Positions 57,600 through 64,000 of a stretch of 64,000 bases of DNA are shown in pieces. The DNA lies in assembly GCA_030737835.1 (NCBI GenBank), contig CM060847.1:16344656-16408655 (forward strand), in the 5' to 3' direction. The notes below the pieces were generated by a model. It made no database searches and was not told the DNA's origin. It saw only the letters and a list, made by a program, of their open reading frames with translations. Position 1 is the first letter of the stretch. Every line of letters starts with the position of its first letter. The stretch comes from Acorus gramineus. Lineage: Eukaryota > Streptophyta > Magnoliopsida > Acorales > Acoraceae. A program made the translations under genes and the position numbers.

Positions 57600-58385
57600 C
57601 TACACCCTTGGTCCACCCGGTAGCCTCTCCCACACTCCGTAGCCTCATACCTGGTATACTCCCACTATCAGTACTGTCCGACGCATCGGAGGTACCTACG
57701 GACGGGAGCCCTCTGTCAGGTCAGCTTTCCAACGCCGGGGAGTCCCTACTCGGATCCAACGAAAGGGGAGAACGATTCCCACGCCCGTAACATCATTCGT
57801 TAACCCTCTCCCGGGTAGTATCTACAACCCGATCTCCTCAACTCACCGCTCTACACCCTTGGTCCGCCAGTAGCCCTTTCACCGAGTAGCCTCTACCTGG
57901 TATACTCCCACGATCAGTACTCTTCCGAATGCATCGGTGGTACCTACGGATGGGAGCCCTCTGTCAGGACAGCTAAACCCGAGAAGTTCCTACATCGGAT
58001 CCAACGAAGGGGAGAACGATCCCATGTTCGCAAAGCGAACCCAATGGAAAACAACTACTCTCGATACTCACTTATCGAGATATCAAAACACAGGCATAAC
58101 AACAATCTATTCGACACAAGTTAGTGGGTCGTAACATCGCCGACCCACCCCACCCTCACCCTCACCCTTTAAGGGGTGACATGGGCCTCTTGGGACAGAC
58201 TAGGCTGCTCTCCACCCTTGGTCCACCGGTAGCCTCTCCCACACTCCGTAGCCTCTACCTGGTATACTCCCACTATTAGTACTGTCCGACGCATCGGAGG
58301 TACCTACGGACGGGAGTCCTCTGTCAGGGCGGCCTGTCTAACGCCGGGGAGTCCCTACACGGATCCAACGAAGGAGAGAAAACAG
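57600..58385. repeat. three dispersed copies of a 150-base block inside the solo LTR
   Basis: Blocks beginning ACCCTTGGTCC at about 57,603, 57,854 and 58,214 share CCTGGTATACTCCCAC, GGTACCTACGGA and GGGAGYCCTCTGTCAGG. Spacing is irregular, 251 and 360 bases. Confidence 0.75.
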
Positions 58386-60114
58386 CCTACTCACGCGTAT
58401 ACGATCCTCTTGGATCCGTCGACAACGATTCCTAACATTTCTAATGTCATGAATTCTCAAGAATTCCTTCAGGGCGCATAACTAAGATGCGGGAAAACAT
58501 ATATTATAACAACAAGGTTATAATATTCTCTAAGGCATGCTTACAACAATATACTCACATTTGATTTAAATAAATTAAACAAAATGGAAAACATGCGTAG
58601 GTCGGGGCTTTCCAATCAAGGGACATGGTGTATAGGCCTCTATACATGATATAAGGGTGCATATCCCTAGCATACAAAGTCTAAGGTGGCATGGTTACAT
58701 CATATTAATCATGCATACATGGTATCTACATATTATAGCTAGGGGGGCCCATCGATGCGCGACGCGCGTCTATGCGGGTCGAGCGCATCCCTAGAGAGGG
58801 GGGGGGGGATTGGAATCGAACCACTCACCTTACAACTCGGGACCTCGCGCATCCCATCCGACGAGATCTGTAAGGTAGGGGCATCCAATTTAGTGAGAAC
58901 AACAAAATTCACACATAGAAATTTACTCGCGCGCACTCCCACGGGCACCCCCGCTCGCTCCAGCACCCGCGCGACCACTCCGCGTGCCCCCGCGCACTCG
59001 CGCGCACGCGCCCACGCGCGTCTGCGCGCCCGCCAGCGCCCGCCTGCGCGCGCAGACAGCTCCCGATGCGCGCCCAGCCAACCCTAACCCCATTTTAACC
59101 CTTCCCAACCCCTCACACACACCCTAACACATCTACCCAACATGCATGACCCTCCCAACCAACCCTAAGCCATAAAAATCAAGAAAAGAAGGGGAAAGGC
59201 TCACCTTTGGAGGGGAAATGAAAGGGGGAGGCTCGGGGGCCCTCGATGCACCCGCGACCACCACTACCACCACCTCCTCAGCCTCTCCTCAGCCTCCTCC
59301 TTGGCTGAAAATCAGGGGGGAAAAGATCATGAAAAGGGAGCTTGAGAGAGAGGAGATCAACAACATAACACACCCACACAAACCTTCTTCACCTTCTCCT
59401 TCACTTCTCTTTGGGGAATAAACACAAACACATGGGGGGCTTGTGAGAGAGGAAGAGAGAGGGCTTGAATCCCACGTAGACGTGGGGAGTGAGAGGGAGA
59501 GAGAGAGAAGAAGATATTTTGCACACAAATATCTAAGGAAGGGGGGGGGGGAATGACTAAGTCGTCCTTGACCAGAAATTCTGCGCATGCTTCACTGGAA
59601 CAGCCATAACTTCCTCGATATAGCTCTGAATTGCACAATTCCAATTCCGTTGGAAAGCTAAGAAGATTATCTACAACTTTCATGTTCATGCCAAGATCAA
59701 ATAATCTCTCCAGCTATTCCGAAATTAGAGCTAAACATGGAACAGGGCTGCTGCCAGAATTTCCCTCCCCGGGGTATACTTGATAAAATACCCATAACTT
59801 TTACTACAGGAATCCAGTTGATCTAATTCCACTTTTGTACGAAAGCTAACTCAAAACTGGACATCTCATAATAAAATTATATTTAAACCTCTTCATCTTG
59901 GATTTTAACAAAATCAAATCCAAATACCAAATTGGAAATACATAACTTCAAGGAAAAAATTATATAGCCAAATTTTTCAATCAGAGCGCTCCAAATGACA
60001 CAGGCATAACAGATAATACACTTGCATCCTGATTAATTGTTTATTTGGAATATACAAACATACTTCTGGTGTCCTATATTATACCCCTACACCTACAACT
60101 ACTTGGACTCTTAG

Positions 60115-60455
60115 GCCCCGTTTGGATGTACGTTTGGGACAGCTTTTGTTTTTTGAAAAGCTGAAAAGCTAAAATCGTGCAGTCAAACGAGACAACTTTA
60201 TTCAGAATCGAAAATTGGATTCCTTTTAATTTTTCACTCGAAATCTGTGTTTTGAAAAGCTCAAAAACATCGTTTTTTTATCAGGATTAATTTTTGAATT
60301 GAAAAGCAATTTTCCCTGTCAAACATCAACTACTTTGAAATATTGATTTCTGAATTAAAAAAAACATCTCAATAAAAGTTAAGTTTTAAAATCATCTTAA
60401 AAAACAGCTTTATTTCAAAAACTAATTTCAATCTATGTTTCCAAACATACCCTTC
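60115..60455 (+). mobile_element. MITE, CCGTTTGG family
   Basis: Starts GGCCCCGTTTGGATG and ends TTCCAAACATACCC. The paralogous site in BTB intron 2 (14,180-14,225, CTTGGTCTCTTAGTAACAC) has no insertion, which fixes both ends within a few bases. Confidence 0.75.
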
Positions 60456-60484
60456 ATAACACAACTCATCCCACCTATATTGAG

Positions 60485-60520
60485 ATCACCTACACCTACA
60501 CCTACACCTACACCTACACC
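60485..60520. repeat. CCTACA microsatellite
   Basis: About five and a half CCTACA units, against two and a half in the source at 14,229-14,244. It is not the plant telomere repeat. Confidence 0.85.
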
Positions 60521-60790
60521 TGCATGACTCATCGTGATTTTTGTTTTTACTTCAAAAGTGTTATAATACAAAGGCGTAGTTTTTTATGGTTTTGTGGATG
60601 AATCTGATGTAGAGATACATCGACAGTGCAGCAGTAGTTTTTATGGTTTTGTGTGGATGAATCTGGTCAAGAGTTCTCCGCCACTAGGACACATTCACTT
60701 TACTTGGTTATTTTGCTCTGTTTTTGCTTTATGCTTTTCTTTTCACTGTATTTGGGCATATTATTTTAATACAAAAGCATATGCTTATTT

Positions 60791-62784
60791 TTTTTTTTTC
60801 ATATACTTTTTATTTGAAGCGTATATTATCATATGAAATGATGTATATATTAAAATATAATAATAATTTTTTTTAAATTGAGAAAATGAAAAAAAAAGTA
60901 TCATACACTATGACAAAAGCTATATATTATGCTAGTATTATGTTATCATAGTGCATCGCGAGCTGTAAACGGGATTGCGTGTCTCAGCGCACTTTTGAGT
61001 TTGAGCGCTGATACTTTGAATTTGTTTTGCAGCACATTCTACAGCACCATATACTAAGATAACTCAGTATATACTATGTTATCATAATATCGGGCGTTCT
61101 ATTACAGTGTATGGTACAAAAATTTTATAATTTTTTTAACTTGTATATAATTCATTTCATGGAACATTATCTACTTCAGTGAAAAAAAGAGTGTATGTTT
61201 TTTTTTAAAAAAAAAAATTAGTGTGAACTGCAATTGAGGCTGGACATATCATTTTCCTTTTGAGTTTACAAGATTAGTTGTCCCAAGTACTCATTCATTT
61301 TCAAATATAAAAAAATTACAGTTTATTTAAAAATTACGTACATTTTTTTTTTCATAAATGATTAAAAATTAGCTTTTTCATAACCGATTAAGAGATAATT
61401 TGTTGGATAAGATGACCGTGACTTCAAATGAACACTTGGAGTCGCGTTACGATGTCGCTCTCCTTAAGACAATATTTGCCCCTTATACAGTGTGCACAGG
61501 ATACAATATGTCTGCAGGATAACTTAAAGCAATTTCCACCAGCGTTAGCACGGACGATGATGAACAAAAATACTGAAGTGGAATCTAAATGAACCAAGAC
61601 CCCAGTATTAGGGCCTGTAAGTAATGCGTTCGTCTTACAGAGGGTATAAACTAATAAACATAAAAAAATAATAATTAAATACAGATGAAATCCATGCGTT
61701 GATGACACATAAGCACAAAAAAAATCAATATCAAAACAAAATGAATAACTAATAAACATAAAAAAATATTTAAAAATGGATGAAATCCATGCGTTGAAGA
61801 CACATAAGCACAAAAAAAAAAAAAATCAATATCAAAACAAAACGAATAAAAAATAAACATAAAAAATATATTTAAAAACGAATAAAATCCATACGTTGAT
61901 GACACATAAACACAAAAAAAAAAAAAAAAAAAAAAATTAAACGAAGAAGAAGTTTCTTTGGTCTTACAGAGGGGCTATAAAAGGAGGTCTTTGTTTTTTA
62001 TATGTATTATTGGCCGGTGGTGGATCGGTGGAGATAGAAAAATTGTTCCTGCGGCGAGAATGGTTTGGGATTGACGAGTAAGAGAAAAGTTAATTATTAA
62101 AAAAAGAGATGAAAAATTTGGGTAAAAAAGTTTTTTTTCAATTCACCTAGATAGAGATTAGGGGAATACTACTTCTTAAATGGGATTCTCAATCCCCCTA
62201 ATTAATGATGTATCAATGAAACATTAACCAATTTTACATTATAGAAAGTGACAGAATGAAATATCAATCTTCTGGTCACCCAGTGAATTTTTTTGTTGTC
62301 ATTGATAAATAAAAATTATCACTAGATCAGAACCCTTCCACTAAATCCACACATCTAAATGCTTTTATAAAGTGCTAAAGTTACAAAATATGTTTAATAT
62401 TGTAAAATAACACACAAGAATCACAGGCAACAAAATATAAAAGACAGGTACATGATAGATTCAACCTTTTAACAAAAAGTTGAATATAACAGGTACTTGA
62501 AAGTATAGAAAGTGATCCTTGAAGGAGTTCGGATTCAGTCAGGTTTGGTATCATTAGTACCATTAATATTAAACTGCACTGTTAATTAAACTGCACTGTT
62601 AATATTAATATTAAACTGCACTGTTAATTAATTGAACTATACAGCCTGATGATCGAACTGTACATAGAGTGACACTGTACATAACAATTGATTGTGTAGT
62701 TCGATTCATAGGTTGTGTAGATCGATTGATTGGCAGTGGAGTTCGATACTGATAGTACCCAGGCTTGAGTAATGGATCCGGTCT
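60791..62784. other. 2 kb without a recognised gene
   Basis: AT-rich. It holds a three-unit tandem repeat (listed separately) and, near 62,565-62,635, repeats of TTAAACTGCACTGTTAAT. The minus-strand frames at 61,424-61,905 come from the tandem repeat. Confidence 0.35.
61680..61925. repeat. three tandem units of about 95-101 bases
   Basis: GAAATCCATGCGTTGATGAC (and variants) starts near 61,687, 61,782 and 61,884, each followed by an A-rich run and TCAATATCAAAACAAAA. Confidence 0.75.
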
Positions 62785-63530
62785 CTACTAGAAGATGAAG
62801 AGTGACATCCGTAGAGCTAGAGTGAAGACAGCTAAAACGACCATAAACACCCCAAGAAGCACGAGTACGTGCATTGGAAGCTCCTCCTCTTCCTTCTGCT
62901 CCTTGAACAGGAGATTCACCGCAAGAGTGACAACTTTAGTGAGGGGTTACCCACAAAGAAAGACAAGAAGCGGAGTTTCTTTGGTTGGGTGTCTGGCCTT
63001 TCTGTTGGCTTTGAAAATTGATTTTTTTGACTGAGCCCTAGGTGAACTTTTGAAATGGGCCCCATACATATCCATACAAAAAAAAAAAATTAGATTGTTT
63101 GAATCTTATACATTATTTTATTTTAAACTTCAAATGTTATAAAATGAATATAAAACATTAAATCATTATGGGTTTGGGAGATAATTTTGGGAAGAGAGAA
63201 ATTTAGGGGATTTGGGAATATGAAACGGTTTATTAGTGTGTGTGTATATTGAGAGAGATTTAATAAAATTCATATGGGAATTTTCAAGTTTTTCAGAATG
63301 AGCACTAATAGGATATGATATGGGCATATCTAAGGTTTAATAGCTTTCATAGTATGGTAGACCTTTCAAGATTATAGGGATTTGGGGCCCTTTCTAGGTG
63401 GAGGCCCTAGGCAGTTGCCTTGGTGACTTCTGTCCAAGGTCGGCCTTGGCCCTTCCCGTGGGAAGGATTCCCATCAATCCATTAAATAGATTGATTGATT
63501 GCGCAGTAATTTTGATGAAGGTAGCTTTAT
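62785..63530 (-). pseudogene. small membrane-protein family, split and frameshifted copy
   Basis: The N-terminal part (63,530-63,440, INLFNGLMGILPTGR) and the C-terminal part (63,010-62,785, KKLRFLSFFVG, then VLVLLGVFMVVLAVFTLALR and a SLFIF ending) lie on the minus strand, separated by about 430 unrelated bases. A further frameshift follows SFFVG. The terminal helix is the clearest in the window. Confidence 0.65.
63011..63439. mobile_element. insertion splitting the membrane-protein pseudogene
   Basis: About 430 bases between the two halves of the family's GRPDTQ region. Its ends hold TGAGCCCTAGG / GGGCCCCAT on the left and GGGGCCC / GGCCCTAGGCAG on the right. It has no coding capacity, and no target duplication was established. 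Confidence 0.45.
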
Positions 63531-63589
63531 AGGAAGTGCCGATAAGCAGGCGACAACAAAAGCCCCTTGGAATTATAACAATAAAAAAA

Positions 63590-63865
63590 TGATTTTTTAT
63601 TTTTAAGTCCCCACAAACTATAGGATTTGGTGATTGATCCCTCACTTCTTCATATTTTGGTTTTAATACCCAGATATAAAGGATATGTTCATTTTTAGTC
63701 CCTCATAGAGACTAAAAAGCAAATCAAATAATTTAGGGATAGGTCCCTCCTAGAGACTAAAAAGTAACATCTTTTAAATCTGGAGATTAAAACCAAAATA
63801 TGAATAAGTGAGTGATCGATCACTAAATCTTATAGTTTATGAGGACTTAAAAATAAAAAACCCTA
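63590..63865. mobile_element. foldback MITE with 75-base inverted ends
   Basis: The left end at 63,594-63,668 (TATTTTTAAGTCCCCACAAA, TTCATATTTTGGTTTTAAT) is the near-perfect reverse complement of 63,786-63,860. Inner repeats GTCCCTC.TAGAGACTAAAAAG occur twice. Bases after 63,865 show no gene. Confidence 0.8.
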
Positions 63866-64000
63866 AAAAAAAACAAAAAAAGCCGCGTAGAATAACAAAG
63901 GTTGAAGCACATCTTATTGCTGGTTTAATTAGTTGGTTATAGCTTCCCAATTTTATTATTATTGTATATCTTTATATTTATTATATCAAACCATAAGAAG

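Larger units (their letters stand above)
56737..60011 (+). mobile_element. solo LTR, 3,275 bases, target duplication GATAA
   Basis: It starts TGTCACGCCCC and ends GGCATAACA (TG...CA), with GATAA on both sides (56,732-56,736 and 60,012-60,016). Neighbouring tandem units show the uninterrupted site. No internal coding region or second LTR is present, so this is a solo LTR left by LTR-LTR recombination. The strand is arbitrary. It holds internal repeats and a very GC-rich patch near 58,920-59,090. All frames within it appear spurious. Such long LTRs are known in some Gypsy lineages (inference). Confidence 0.85.
51156..60790 (-). pseudogene. inflated duplicate of BTB-gene exons 4-3 and intron 2
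   Basis: Pieces of 13,003-15,130 recur here in the same order and orientation: 51,156-51,454 (end of exon 4, intron 3 and part of exon 3), 52,138-52,160, 52,630-52,860 and 54,296-54,480 (the rest of exon 3), then intron 2 in a tandem array, 60,012-60,110, 60,460-60,515 and 60,525-60,790. Identity is about 90-95 percent by eye. Exon frames are broken by indels and by insertions of MITEs and an LTR. The 2.1-kb source has grown to 9.6 kb. It is not expected to be functional. Confidence 0.8.

Noticed and set aside
56941..59689. Many frames of 60-110 residues
   Set aside because: All lie inside the solo LTR, overlap each other on both strands and are Pro/Arg-rich because of GC-rich repeats.
60485..60520. 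Possible interstitial telomere repeat
   Set aside because: The unit is CCTACA, not the plant CCCTAAA; it is an ordinary microsatellite.
61424..61905. Phe/Cys-rich minus-strand frames
   Set aside because: They are translations of the 95-101-base tandem repeat and its A runs.

Overview
This window is nuclear DNA from a flowering plant, most likely a eudicot. It is AT-rich and dense in repeats. It holds two host genes with GT-AG introns whose closest relatives I recognise are plant proteins, plus MITEs, LTR retrotransposon remains, and an endogenous plant pararetrovirus (Caulimoviridae). I cannot name the species.

Layout. Bases 1-1,600 hold a dispersed repeat that contains a small membrane-protein gene (1,000-1,320). 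Two conventional genes follow, both on the minus strand. The first is a WDR26/WDS-type LisH-CTLH-WD40 gene (3,572-7,503, 5'UTR exon near 8,370-8,480), with a one-base homopolymer insertion in its first coding exon. The second is an eight-exon ARM-repeat plus double-BTB gene of the Arabidopsis At1g04390 type (9,650-16,139). All its splice phases fit and it gives about 1,007 residues. From 16,380 to 26,770 there is mostly repeat: a Gypsy element deleted down to its LTRs, a small-membrane-protein pseudogene, a LINE scrap, a 2-kb insertion carrying minisatellites, MITEs and AT-rich DNA.

From about 26,768 to 42,436 lies one compound pararetrovirus locus of petuvirus/florendovirus type, with movement protein, coat protein, protease, RT and RNase H plus a C-terminal domain I do not recognise. 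It has three parts. Copy A is on the plus strand, partial and internally rearranged. Copies C (partial) and B (one complete 7,344-bp unit) are tandem on the minus strand. Every copy is broken by stops or frameshifts. Copy C sits between two convergent copies of the viral promoter, and copies A and C form a 1.7-kb inverted repeat. The locus could therefore make double-stranded RNA, which is the most interesting structure here.

From 42,440 to 48,270 is a young duplication cluster. Three near-identical copies of a 166-residue four-helix membrane protein are present. Two of them lie in a roughly 1.4-kb-arm palindrome, and the inverted copy has lost its TATA box. Related small membrane proteins or pseudogenes occur at 1,000, 18,060 and 62,790-63,530, so this is a multi-copy family spread through the window.

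From 51,156 to 60,790 is a swollen duplicate of the exon 4-exon 3-intron 2 part of the BTB gene. It has been expanded by a 469-bp tandem array, several MITEs and a 3,275-bp solo LTR with the 5-bp target duplication GATAA. The last 3 kb hold tandem repeats, a split membrane-protein pseudogene and a long foldback MITE. I see no tRNA, rRNA or CRISPR array. The two conventional genes do not form an obvious pathway together.
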